Origin: Firmicutes bacterium ADurb.Bin248
Lineage (GTDB): Bacteria; Bacillota; Clostridia; Christensenellales; CAG-138
DNA: 51,728 nt
NCBI GenBank assembly: GCA_002069725.1
Contig: MWBW01000016.1
Location: 1-51,728, forward strand
Direction: 5' to 3'
The position numbers and the translations under genes are program-made. The notes under the pieces are model-generated. The model worked only from the letters and a program-made list of their open reading frames with translations, was not told the origin of the DNA and searched no databases. How positions within the stretch are numbered: the stretch's first letter is position 1; each line of letters starts with the position of its first letter. Positions 25,383-33,324 of the stretch are shown here, piece by piece.

Positions 25383-27710
25383 TTGAATATGGCGCTGAAC
25401 GCGAGCATCCATCGCAAGGAAGCGTGGGACAAGGTCTGCGGGCGGGCGAAATACGCGGACGACCTCCCGGCCGCGGACCATCTGTGCGCGCGGCTCCTCA
25501 CGAGCACGCGCGCGCACGCGCGCATACTTGGCATCGATACGGCGGGCGCGTCCGCGCTGCCGGGCGTGAAGGCTGTGCTTACGGGGGAGGATTGCGACCT
25601 TCTTTTCGGCCCGCTTCTGCAGGATAGATACGCGCTCGCGCGCGGCGTCGCGCGCTACGCCGGGGAGCCCGTGGCGATGGTCGTCGCCGTGGACGAGCCA
25701 GCGGCGGAAGCCGCGGCGCGGCGCATCGCCATCGAATACGAGGATCTGCCCCCGCTCCTCACGCCCTCGCAAGCCATGCTCCCGAACGCCGCGCCCATCC
25801 ACGAAAAGCTCGCGGACTACAAGCGCGTCGTTTCGGATGTGCGGCCCGAGCCGGGCACGAACGTCGCCGCGCGCCACCGCGTCCGCAAGGGGGACGCCAA
25901 AGCCGCGTTCGCGCGCTGCGCCGCCGTGATCGAAAAGCGCTTTTTCCTGCCGCCCTCGGACCACCTTGCCATGGAGGTGCGCGCGGCGCGCGCCGAGATC
26001 GCCGCCGACGGGAACGTGCTTGTCACGACCTGTTCGCAGGCGCCCTATACCGTAAAGAAGCAGCTTGCGGAGGCGTTCAAAATCGAGGCGGGGATGATCA
26101 CCGTGCGCGTGCCCTTCGTGGGCGGCGGCTTCGGCGGCAAAGCGCCCGTGACGCTTGAAATACTCGCGTATCTCGCTTCGAAAAGCGTCGGCGGCAGGCC
26201 CGTTCGCCTTACGATACCGCGCGAGCAGGATATGGCGTCCTTCCCCTGCCGCATGGGGCTCGAGGCGACCGTCCGCCTCGGCGCGGATGAAAACGGCATG
26301 CTCCAGGCGGCAGAAATGGAGTTCCTGGTCGACTGCGGCGCGTATACGGACATCTCCCCCAACATGGCCAAGGCCATCGCGGCGGATTGCACGGGGCCGT
26401 ATCGCGTCGAGAACCTCTCGTGCGACGCGCTGTGCGTTTACACCAACCACACTTACGCGACGAGCTTTCGCAGCTTCTCGCACGATTCCTATACCTTTTG
26501 CGTGGAGCGCGCGCTTGACGCGCTCGCGAACCGGCTCGGGTTTGACCCGCTGGAGCTCCGCCTGAAAAACGCCGTGCGTCCCGGCGATTTCACGCCCACG
26601 GGAGTCCCGGCGACGCCGGAGCTTACGGGCGATGTTTCGCGCTGCATCGAGGAGGTAAAGCGCCTTTCCTGCTGGGACGGCGGCAGGCCCCTGTCTCTCG
26701 GGGGGAGCAAGGTGCGCGCAAAGGGCGTATCCTGCTTCTGGAAAAGCGCCAACCCGCCGACGAACGCCGTTTCCGGCGCGTTCGTCACGTTCAATTCGGA
26801 CGGCAGCGTGAACCTTCTCACAGGCGTCGTCGAGATGGGCTCGGGCGGGCATACGCAGCTCGCGCAGATACTCGCGGAAAAGCTCAAGCTCGACCCCGCG
26901 CAGGTGCACGTCGTGGCGCATGTGGATACGCGCGTCGCGCCCGAGCACTGGAAGACCGTCGCGAGCCTCACAGGCTATATGGCGGGCAACGCGGTTCTTC
27001 GCGCGGCGGACGATCTGATCGCGCAGTTGAAGCGAACCGGCGCCGAGGCGCTCGGCTGCGCCGAGGCGGAAATCGAGGTCGCGGACGGCCGCGTGTATTC
27101 GATCAAAGAGCCGGAAAGGTTCATGCTGCTCAAGGCCGTCGCGCAGGGTTATCAGACGCCCGGCGGCGCGAGCGTGGGCGAGCCCGCGCTCGGGCGCGGC
27201 GGCTATATGCTCAAGGGCCTGAGCATGCTCGACCCCGCGACGGGCAAGGGGAGGACGAGCCCGCAGTGGACGCCCGGCGCGCAGGTCGTGGAGGTCGAGG
27301 CGGATCTTGAAGCCTGCACGTACCGCGTCATCACGGCATGCTGCGTGCTGGACGTGGGCAAGGTCGTCAACCCCGCGGCCACGCGCGCGATGATCGCCGG
27401 CGGCATGTCCATGGGCGTGAGCCTTGCCACGCGCGAGGCGTATGAATACGACGAAAACGGGAGCCCGCGCGCGCCGAATCTTCGCACCTACAAGCTGCTG
27501 CACATCGGCCAGGAGCCGGAATACCGCGTGGATTTCGTCGAAACCCCCGATCCTACGGCGCCCTGCGGCGCGCGGCCGTACACGGAGCACGGCATCATCG
27601 GCATCCCCGCCGCGCTCGCCAACGCGCTCAGCGCCGCCTTCGGCTGCGCGCTCGACGGCCTTCCCCTCAGGCCGGAGGCGATCCGGCGTGCGATCGGAGG
27701 CGCGCCGTGA
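25383..27710 (+). CDS. Xanthine dehydrogenase-family molybdenum hydroxylase, molybdopterin-binding large subunit
   Basis: The catalytic Moco subunit (775 aa). A TTG at 25383 lies 7 nt after GGGAGGG; an ATG two codons later is the alternative. Residues 1-120 form the a/b hammerhead domain (AWDKVCGRAKYADDL). Moco-binding motifs follow: VGGGFGGKAPV near 245, VEMGSGGHTQLAQ near 485, and the C-terminal CGARPYTEHGIIG near 745, whose Glu is the predicted catalytic base. Where many family members have a RGFG-type loop, this protein reads FRSFSHDSYTFCVERALD near 375, so it is probably not a canonical xanthine dehydrogenase. It overlaps the FAD subunit gene by GTGA. Confidence 0.87.
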   Translation: MNMALNASIHRKEAWDKVCGRAKYADDLPAADHLCARLLTSTRAHARILGIDTAGASALPGVKAVLTGEDCDLLFGPLLQDRYALARGVARYAGEPVAMVVAVDEPAAEAAARRIAIEYEDLPPLLTPSQAMLPNAAPIHEKLADYKRVVSDVRPEPGTNVAARHRVRKGDAKAAFARCAAVIEKRFFLPPSDHLAMEVRAARAEIAADGNVLVTTCSQAPYTVKKQLAEAFKIEAGMITVRVPFVGGGFGGKAPVTLEILAYLASKSVGGRPVRLTIPREQDMASFPCRMGLEATVRLGADENGMLQAAEMEFLVDCGAYTDISPNMAKAIAADCTGPYRVENLSCDALCVYTNHTYATSFRSFSHDSYTFCVERALDALANRLGFDPLELRLKNAVRPGDFTPTGVPATPELTGDVSRCIEEVKRLSCWDGGRPLSLGGSKVRAKGVSCFWKSANPPTNAVSGAFVTFNSDGSVNLLTGVVEMGSGGHTQLAQILAEKLKLDPAQVHVVAHVDTRVAPEHWKTVASLTGYMAGNAVLRAADDLIAQLKRTGAEALGCAEAEIEVADGRVYSIKEPERFMLLKAVAQGYQTPGGASVGEPALGRGGYMLKGLSMLDPATGKGRTSPQWTPGAQVVEVEADLEACTYRVITACCVLDVGKVVNPAATRAMIAGGMSMGVSLATREAYEYDENGSPRAPNLRTYKLLHIGQEPEYRVDFVETPDPTAPCGARPYTEHGIIGIPAALANALSAAFGCALDGLPLRPEAIRRAIGGAP

Positions 27711-28546
27711 TCCCGTTCGGCTTTGCTTACTGCCGCGCGCAAACGCTCGCGGAAGCCGTCGCGGAATACGCGCGCTGTATGGCGCTCGGCAAGACCGCGC
27801 TCTATTACGCGGGGGGCAGCGAGATCATCACCATGGCGCGCGCAGGCGACATCCGCCCGGACGAGGTGATCGACGTCAAGGATATCGTGGAGTGCCGGGG
27901 GATGGAGCGCGACGAATTAGGCCTTTCCATCGGCGCGGCGTGCACGCTCAACCAAATCAAGGAGGCGAAGCTTTTTCCGCTGCTCGGCCTCGCCTGCGGG
28001 CGCATCGCGGACCACACCAACCAGTGCCGCATCACGCTCGGCGGCAATCTCTCGGGCTCTATCATCTACCATGAGGCCGCGCTGCCGCTGCTTTTGTGCG
28101 ACGCGGAAGCTTCGCTCTTCGGGCCGGAAGGGGAGAGACGCGTTCCGTTCGCCGATGTTTTCCAGGGGCGCTTGCGGCCCCTGCCCGGCGAGATGCTCGT
28201 GCGCGTCCGCGCGCCCGTGTGGGCGCTCGCGGCCAAGCACGCGCACATCAAAAAGACGACGAACGAGAAGATCGACTATCCGCTCGTCAACGTTACCGCG
28301 CTCTTCTATGGGGAAGCGCTTCGCGCGGCGTTCTCGGGCGTGTGCGCGCAGCCGTTTCGGAGCGAACGCATGGAAGCCATACTCAACGAGCGCGCGCTGT
28401 GCCCCGCCGAGCGGGCGAGGCTGGCGGTCGCGGCGCTGCCGGAGCGCGCGCATGCCGACGTCGAGGGCTCGGGGGAATACCGGGCGTTCGTCTTGGAGCA
28501 TACGCTCAAAAAACTGCTGGAGGATTGGGAACTTGGTTCGCTATGA
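27707..28546 (+). CDS. Molybdenum hydroxylase FAD-binding medium subunit
   Basis: This 279-residue FAD subunit (PCMH-type FAD fold plus CO-dehydrogenase flavoprotein C-terminal domain) starts at a GTG overlapping the upstream stop. It has LYYAGGSEIITMARAGDI near 27 (FAD pyrophosphate loop), IGAACTLNQIKEAKLFPLL near 75, and ITLGGNLSGSIIYHEAALPL near 105. It passes electrons from the [2Fe-2S] subunit to an acceptor. The gene order large-medium-small differs from coxMSL. Confidence 0.9.
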   Translation: MIPFGFAYCRAQTLAEAVAEYARCMALGKTALYYAGGSEIITMARAGDIRPDEVIDVKDIVECRGMERDELGLSIGAACTLNQIKEAKLFPLLGLACGRIADHTNQCRITLGGNLSGSIIYHEAALPLLLCDAEASLFGPEGERRVPFADVFQGRLRPLPGEMLVRVRAPVWALAAKHAHIKKTTNEKIDYPLVNVTALFYGEALRAAFSGVCAQPFRSERMEAILNERALCPAERARLAVAALPERAHADVEGSGEYRAFVLEHTLKKLLEDWELGSL

Positions 28547-28556
28547 GGGAAAAACC

Positions 28557-29015
28557 GTGCTCCGCCTTCGCGTCAACGGCGAGGAGCGCGAGGTTCTGGC
28601 GCGTCCGTCGGATGTGCTCATGGATGTGCTGCGCGACCAGCTCGGCCTCACGGGAGCGAAGCCCGGTTGCAGGAACGGGGATTGCGGCGCGTGCACGATC
28701 GTCGTGGACGGCTGGCCCAACAAATCCTGCCTGATGCTCGCGGTGGAGGCCGAGGGGCACGACATCGTCACGGTAGAAGGGCTCGGCGGCATGAGCGCGG
28801 AGCAGCGCGCCTTCGTCGAGGCGGACGCGTTCCAGTGCGGCTACTGCACGTCGGGCTTTCTGATGGTGTGCCACGCGATGTTAACGCAGCATCCGCAGAT
28901 GCCCGAGGAGCTCGTCATAGAGGAATGGCTCCAGTCGAACCTGTGCCGCTGCACCTGCTACGCCGAGATCCGGGAGGCGGTGCTTCGTATGTACGGGACT
29001 GGGAAAAGCTCCTAA
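28557..29015 (+). CDS. Molybdenum hydroxylase [2Fe-2S] small subunit
   Basis: This 152-residue subunit carries two [2Fe-2S] clusters. The GTG at 28557 gives the usual family length and follows AGGG; a TTG at 28533 overlapping the medium subunit is the alternative. The N-terminal plant-ferredoxin-like cluster is GCRNGDCGACTIVVDG with a fourth Cys in NKSCLML. The C-terminal four-helix cluster has QCGYCTSGF near 99 and LCRCTCYAEI near 131. The usual CRCTGY is CRCTCY here, adding an extra cysteine. No Moco sulfurase, MocA or XdhC-type maturation gene lies within the window. Confidence 0.92.
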   Translation: MLRLRVNGEEREVLARPSDVLMDVLRDQLGLTGAKPGCRNGDCGACTIVVDGWPNKSCLMLAVEAEGHDIVTVEGLGGMSAEQRAFVEADAFQCGYCTSGFLMVCHAMLTQHPQMPEELVIEEWLQSNLCRCTCYAEIREAVLRMYGTGKSS

Positions 29016-29033
29016 AAAAATTTGATAGGTACC

Positions 29034-29086
29034 TTGACAAATGAAGGCGGCGCGCATATACTAATTACATGGTACCATGTAATTAG
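29034..29086 (+). promoter_or_regulatory. marR promoter with a 26-bp perfect palindromic operator
   Basis: A perfect TTGACA (29034-29039), 17-bp spacer and TATACT (29057-29062). Bases 29061-29086 form a fully self-complementary 26-bp palindrome (half-site CTAATTACATGGT) that overlaps the end of the -10 and the start site. The position is ideal for autorepression by the MarR protein encoded just downstream. Confidence 0.85.
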
Positions 29087-29107
29087 AAACCAAGGGGGAA
29101 ACGAATC

Positions 29108-29755
29108 TTGAACAACAACGACTTTTATCCGAATTGCGAACACCACCGCCCCATGATAGACCCTTCCGGCGAGCCGGAAGGCCGGGACGCGCGCGCAAAC
29201 GGGTGGCCGCGGCGCGGATGTCACGGGCATCGCCACGGGCATGACCAGGACTACGACGCGCTCCCGCTCGAGGGCAAGCTCGCCGCGAACTTTCGCGAGA
29301 TCGCGCACCTCGCGCGCCACGGCGGCGGGGGCAAGGGGGGCCAAGGGCGAATACTCGGCATACTCGCGCGGCGCGGGACCATGACCCAGCGGGAGCTGAT
29401 GGAGCTTGTGGACGTGCGTTCCGGCTCGCTCTCCGAGGTGCTGGGCAAGCTCGAGGCCGCGGGATACGTCGAGCGCACGCCCAACGAGCAAGACCGCAGG
29501 AGCGTGGATGTCGCCCTGACCGAAAAAGGCAGGGAAGCCGCCGAGGAAGCTTTCGCGCGGCGCGCGCAGATGATCGCGGGCCTGTTCTCGGCATTAGACG
29601 AGGACGAGAAAGCGCAGCTCAACGCGCTGCTGGAAAAGCTGGGCGCGGACTGGCGCGCGCGCTTCAGGGACGGGGGCGCGAACGACGGCGGCCTGGACCG
29701 GCACGGGCACGGCGGCGGACATGGGCGCCGCGGCTGCGGGCACGAGGGCGAATAA
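29108..29755 (+). CDS. MarR-family regulator with His/Cys-rich tails
   Basis: A 215-residue MarR-type regulator using a TTG start (29108) after AAGGGGG; the next ATG is 14 codons in. The winged helix spans about 78-150 (GRILGILARRGTMTQRELME, wing PNEQDRRSVDVALTEKGR). Flanking tails are unusual: the N terminus has C10, H12, H13, C38, H39, H41, H43 and H45, and the C terminus has H199, H201, H205, C210 and H212 among glycines. This suggests transition-metal binding, although the tails could simply be low-complexity. The palindrome on its own promoter implies autoregulation. No exporter or metal transporter is adjacent. Confidence 0.85.
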   Translation: MNNNDFYPNCEHHRPMIDPSGEPEGRDARANGWPRRGCHGHRHGHDQDYDALPLEGKLAANFREIAHLARHGGGGKGGQGRILGILARRGTMTQRELMELVDVRSGSLSEVLGKLEAAGYVERTPNEQDRRSVDVALTEKGREAAEEAFARRAQMIAGLFSALDEDEKAQLNALLEKLGADWRARFRDGGANDGGLDRHGHGGGHGRRGCGHEGE

Positions 29756-29863
29756 CCCCGCTGAAGCGGCTTGAAACGACCGGCGGCGGCTGTCGCGCGG
29801 CAAAGGGAAACCGGGCCGCGGCGGCAGCCGTGCATTCTCCTTATTAATTTCACAATCATGCCC

Positions 29864-29928
29864 TTTACACCCTTGCACAGATTGGTTATCATGGTTAAGT
29901 ATACCAGATTGTTAGGAGTTGATAACCA
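29864..29928 (+). promoter_or_regulatory. degV promoter and inverted repeat over the start region
   Basis: TTTACA, 17-bp spacer, TATCAT (29887-29892). An inverted repeat (TGGTTATC 29883-29890 with GATAACCA 29921-29928) brackets the start site, the Shine-Dalgarno and the start codon. It could be an operator or a translation-controlling hairpin. Confidence 0.5.
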
Positions 29929-30902
29929 TTTCCATCAGGATATTCACGGATTCGTCGGCCAACCTGCCCGAGGAGATCGTACGGCGGAGGAACATCGGCG
30001 TCGTGCCGCTCACGCTCACGGTGAACGGGACGGAGATGCCCTGCTACGAGCCGGACGGCGGCTTCGACGGGGAAGCCTTCTACAAGCGCATGCGCGCCGA
30101 CGACAAGCTCGAGCTCAAGACCTCCATGATCAATTCGGCGGCATTTCTTTCGGCGTTCGAGCCCTGCCTCGAGGCGGGGGACGACGTCGTTTACGTCGCC
30201 ATGTCCTCGGGCATCAGCGGCACGTACTTCGCGGGCGAAACCGCGGCGGAAGCGCTGCGCGCGAAGTATCCGGAACGCTCCGTACTCACGGTGGACACGC
30301 TGGCCGCCTCCCTCGGGGAAGGGCTGATGGTGCTCGAGGCGGCGGAACTGCGCGACGGCGGCGCGTCCGCAGCCGAGATCGCCTCGTATCTCGAGGCGCG
30401 GCGCTCCCAGATGCGCCAGCATTTCATGGTGGACGACCTTAAATACTTAAAGCGCGGCGGGCGCATTTCGACCGTCGCCGCGCTCGCGGGCACGCTTCTG
30501 AGCCTCAGGCCGATCCTGACGGCGGATGCCGAGGGGCGCATCGTGCTCGATAAAAAGATCGTCGGGCGAAAGAAGGCGCTTATCGCGCTCGGGGAAATCT
30601 TCGACGACGGCTTTGCGGACGCGCCCGAAAATTGCCGCGCGGGCATCGCCCACGGCGGCTGCGAGGCGGACGCGCAAGCGCTTGCGGATGCCATTTGCGC
30701 GCGCCATCCCGGGGTCGGATTCACGATCGTGTGCTACGAGCCCGGCACGGGCGCGCACGTCGGGCCCGATACCGTCGCCCTGTTCTTCTGGGGGCGCGGC
30801 AGGGAGGAAAAGGCCGCGCTGCTCGCCTCCATCGGCGCGAAGATCGCCGCCGAAGCCGCGCACATCAAATCCGAAATCGGGAATAAGCTGCACAGGGACT
30901 AG
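29919..30902 (+). CDS. DegV family fatty-acid-binding protein
   Basis: A 327-residue DegV/FakB-type protein, which binds a fatty acid for phosphorylation by FakA-type kinase. It has the N-terminal IRIFTDSSANLPEE, TSMINSAAF near 69 and MSSGISGTYF near 93 (fatty-acid carboxylate site), MVDDLKYLKRGGRIS near 170, and a C-terminal HGG and GTGAHVGPDTVALFF. The start is unusual: an in-frame stop at 29913 forbids earlier starts, TTG at 29919 directly abuts the GGAG site with no spacer, and an ATT at 29928 with 9-nt spacing would give the family-like MSIRIFTDSS. No ATG is available until codon 42 (29919 numbering). No fakA gene is in the window. Confidence 0.9.
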   Translation: MITISIRIFTDSSANLPEEIVRRRNIGVVPLTLTVNGTEMPCYEPDGGFDGEAFYKRMRADDKLELKTSMINSAAFLSAFEPCLEAGDDVVYVAMSSGISGTYFAGETAAEALRAKYPERSVLTVDTLAASLGEGLMVLEAAELRDGGASAAEIASYLEARRSQMRQHFMVDDLKYLKRGGRISTVAALAGTLLSLRPILTADAEGRIVLDKKIVGRKKALIALGEIFDDGFADAPENCRAGIAHGGCEADAQALADAICARHPGVGFTIVCYEPGTGAHVGPDTVALFFWGRGREEKAALLASIGAKIAAEAAHIKSEIGNKLHRD

Positions 30903-30952
30903 CGGCGGCGAAGGAACGCAAGCCCCTTTTGAGGGACTTTCGTAAAAAACAG

Positions 30953-30995
30953 CGGGCTGTATCGCGAAAGAAAGCGACGCAGCCCGTTTTGTTTC
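30953..30995 (+). terminator. degV terminator
   Basis: A 13-position stem (CGGGCTGTATCGC with GCGACGCAGCCCG, one mismatch and one wobble) with an 8-nt loop, followed by TTTTGTTTC. Confidence 0.8.
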
Positions 30996-31031
30996 ATATC
31001 CATTTTGCGCATTACAGATTGAACCGCGCTT

Positions 31032-31160
31032 TTATTTTTGGGCGACGACATCGGGCGGAAGGCAGGTTTTGTCGATCTTCATATAAGTCTCGAAGGGTAT
31101 TTCGCCGTCTTTGCTTTCCAGGCGGTATCTCTCGTCGTCGCGTAATAGCCATTGCCGTTA
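31032..31160 (-). pseudogene. C-terminal fragment of an unknown gene
   Basis: The minus strand encodes a protein-like tail, DERYRLESKDGEIPFETYMK, then IDKTCLPPDVVAQK and a TAA at 31032-31034. It has no start codon and its 5' side ends at a stop codon next to the REP-like repeats. Its codon and residue usage look coding, so I read it as the surviving end of a gene interrupted by the repeat array. I do not recognise the family. Confidence 0.35.
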
Positions 31161-31277
31161 CCCGTATGTAGGGGCGGATATCATCCGCCCGCCATGCCGT
31201 TGCCCGTATGTAGGGGCGGATATCATCCGCCCGCCATGCCGTTGCCCGTATGTAGGGACGGATATCATCCTTTCGCC
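31161..31277. repeat. Three REP-like palindromic repeat units
   Basis: Units start at 31161, 31203 and 31245, a 42-bp period. Each begins CCCGTATGTAGGG and the first two contain a hairpin with arms GGGCGGAT and ATCCGCCC and a 3-nt loop. The third unit is degenerate and cut short. The bases between palindromes are repeated too, so these are not CRISPR spacers. Such units are common intergenic REP/MITE-like elements in gut Clostridia. Confidence 0.75.
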
Positions 31278-31291
31278 TTTCACGCCCGCCG

Positions 31292-31993
31292 TCAGGTAAA
31301 CAGCCTTCTCCTCAATTCGTCCACAAGCCCTTCCTTGCCGTTTACGATGAACAGCAGCACGCCCAGCAGCGCGAGCGGCGCGTTGGCGTACCAGCACCAC
31401 TGCAAGAGGATGCGGCCGTAAAACGCGAACTCGAGTATGATCTCGAGCACGACGAAGTAGACGCAGAGCATGTAGCAGAGTATGGCGTACTTGGGCAGCG
31501 CGCGAAGCCGTTTGATGCGAAAGATCAGTGTCGCGCAATCCACGAGCGTGCCCGTGGCGAAGGCGATGGGAAGCGCGGTGATCAAATACCAGCGCATGCC
31601 CGCCGTGAGACGGAAGATCAGCGCGAGGTAGAGGCACACGGCGATCACGTCCATGGCGATGAACAGATACACGAGGTTTTCCCGGAAGAACATGGGCACG
31701 AACACGAACACGTAGAGCGTCAGCGCACCGCCCGTCACATAGAGCGACCAGTCGATGCGAAAATCGCCCAATAGGTCGCACACGAACGTCACCACGATGG
31801 GCACGAGCAGGATCAGAAGCCCCAGCACCGCGATGAAGCTGCGGTTGATCTTCTGCGTTTCCACGCGCGGGGGATAGGGCGCGTACGCTTCCTCCTCGCC
31901 GGTCGCGCGCGGGTTGTGCACCGCGGTTTCGCACAGCGGGCAGATCTTTTCCGACTCGGCGAGTTTCACGCCGCAGTTCACACAGTATGACAT
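31292..31993 (-). CDS. Zinc-ribbon polytopic membrane protein (DUF6320-like)
   Basis: A 233-residue protein with an N-terminal zinc ribbon (C4, C7, C18, C21: CVNCGVKLAESEKICPLC) and about six membrane helices from residue 50 onward. The arrangement matches clostridial proteins annotated DUF6320, which are usually encoded next to an alcohol-acetyltransferase-like gene, as here. It overlaps that gene by 16 nt. Function is unknown; the operon suggests a membrane component of lipid or ester metabolism. Confidence 0.78.
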   Translation of the reverse strand: MSYCVNCGVKLAESEKICPLCETAVHNPRATGEEEAYAPYPPRVETQKINRSFIAVLGLLILLVPIVVTFVCDLLGDFRIDWSLYVTGGALTLYVFVFVPMFFRENLVYLFIAMDVIAVCLYLALIFRLTAGMRWYLITALPIAFATGTLVDCATLIFRIKRLRALPKYAILCYMLCVYFVVLEIILEFAFYGRILLQWCWYANAPLALLGVLLFIVNGKEGLVDELRRRLFT

Positions 31994-33288
31994 GCTTCCA
32001 TCAGCTTCCTTTCGCGCGTGTTGCTCTCGATGGTGACGGGGACGCCCTCCTCGACGAGGCGCGTGAAGAAGCCCCGCTCGGTATCCGTCTCCCGTATGGT
32101 CCGGGTGAAATTGATGTAGGCCTTGCCCCGATAGGATACGAGGCCGCAGGTGACTTTATTTTGGAACAGGGGGCCGAGCTGGAAGTCGAAGCGCGTCACG
32201 TGCTGCTCCATCTCGCGGGGCAGCGTCACGACGCCGAGGTTCGAGAGCAGCGCGGAGGACTGCACGTCGCCTGTCGCGCGGTACACGGCGCGCATGACCA
32301 TCTTTTTGACGAACAACGGCGCGCGGCGCAGCACGGGGCTTCGCTCCGCCTCGACGTTGGCGGTGAGCTTGGCGCGCAGCCTCTGCGGCGTCGCCTCGAG
32401 CCCCATGTAACATTTGACGGCGTTGGCGATCTCCTTGAGCGTATAGTCGCCGTACTTGAACTCCACGCCCGGGTTGACGTAGGAGGAAAAGTTGCGCAGC
32501 GTTTTCGACGGGAAGAAATTGCGCAAATTGACCGGCACGCAGATCTTGATGGGCTTGTTGCGCTTTGCGCGCGACCATTCCTTTTTTTGTATGTCGGCGA
32601 TGCTCTGTATCATGATTGCCGCGAGATAGTGCGTGACGGAAACGCCTAGGGCGCGCGCCCTCTCGGCGATGGCGGAAATGTCCGCGATGCCCGTGACGAT
32701 GTTCATGAACTGGTCGTATTCCTCGGTGCCCGTGATGCGGTATGCGTCCGGCTCGCCGCGCGAGAGCTTGACCGGGCCCGCGACGTTGTGGAAGTGATCC
32801 TCGATTTCCTTACGCGCGGGCGGCTTCGAGCAGTCGAGTATCTCGTCGTCCCGCGGGATGAGCGCGCCGTATTTGATCGAAAGGTATTCCGCGACGAGCG
32901 TCTTTAGAAAGCGCATGCCGCCCGTGCCGTCCGTGAGCACGTGGAAAAACTCGAGCGCGATGCGGTTTTCGTGGCAGCGCACGCGGAAGAGGAAGCCGTT
33001 GCTCCTTTTGGCCTCGATGGGCAGGCAGGGATTCGCGACGTCCTCCTCTATGGGCGGTATGCCCGAGAGCTCCTCGAGGTAGAACCAGAAGAAGCCGCGC
33101 TTCACGCACACGTGGAACGTGGGCATGCGCCGGAGCGCGTTTTCGAGCGCGCGCGCGAGCGCTTCGCGCTCGACCGCCTCGTCGAGCGTGGCGCACAGGC
33201 GGAACATCGCCATCCATTTCCGGTTCATGACCACGGGGTAGATCGTGGCCGCGTTGTCGAGCTTATACCATTTCTTTTTGCGTTTCAT
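31978..33288 (-). CDS. Alcohol acetyltransferase-like / condensation-fold acyltransferase
   Basis: A 436-residue protein of the chloramphenicol-acetyltransferase / condensation-domain fold, as in yeast AATase and PapA-type enzymes. The active-site motif HxxxDG is visible at 116-121 (HVLTDG) in LEFFHVLTDGTGGMRFLKT. The C-terminal half has the bridging segment PVNLRNFFPSKTLRNFSSYV. These enzymes move an acyl group to an alcohol or lipid hydroxyl. No carrier-protein or adenylation domain is present, so it is not a peptide synthetase module. It lies between an alpha/beta hydrolase gene and the zinc-ribbon membrane protein gene on one strand, probably a single operon. The substrate is unknown. Confidence 0.78.
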   Translation of the reverse strand: MKRKKKWYKLDNAATIYPVVMNRKWMAMFRLCATLDEAVEREALARALENALRRMPTFHVCVKRGFFWFYLEELSGIPPIEEDVANPCLPIEAKRSNGFLFRVRCHENRIALEFFHVLTDGTGGMRFLKTLVAEYLSIKYGALIPRDDEILDCSKPPARKEIEDHFHNVAGPVKLSRGEPDAYRITGTEEYDQFMNIVTGIADISAIAERARALGVSVTHYLAAIMIQSIADIQKKEWSRAKRNKPIKICVPVNLRNFFPSKTLRNFSSYVNPGVEFKYGDYTLKEIANAVKCYMGLEATPQRLRAKLTANVEAERSPVLRRAPLFVKKMVMRAVYRATGDVQSSALLSNLGVVTLPREMEQHVTRFDFQLGPLFQNKVTCGLVSYRGKAYINFTRTIRETDTERGFFTRLVEEGVPVTIESNTRERKLMEACHTV

Positions 33289-33324
33289 CCGTTACCCGCT
33301 TGCCTTAATGTATATAGGATGCCC

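Noticed and set aside
25170..27590. 806-codon antisense frame over the molybdenum hydroxylase large subunit
   Set aside because: Arg/His/Ala-rich shadow of a well-supported enzyme gene.
31161..31277. Short regularly spaced repeats as a CRISPR array
   Set aside because: Only three units, the bases between palindromes are repeated as well, and no cas gene is present.
31978..33288. Non-ribosomal peptide synthetase condensation domain
   Set aside because: Only the fold and the HxxxDG motif are shared; no adenylation, carrier or thioesterase domain lies nearby.
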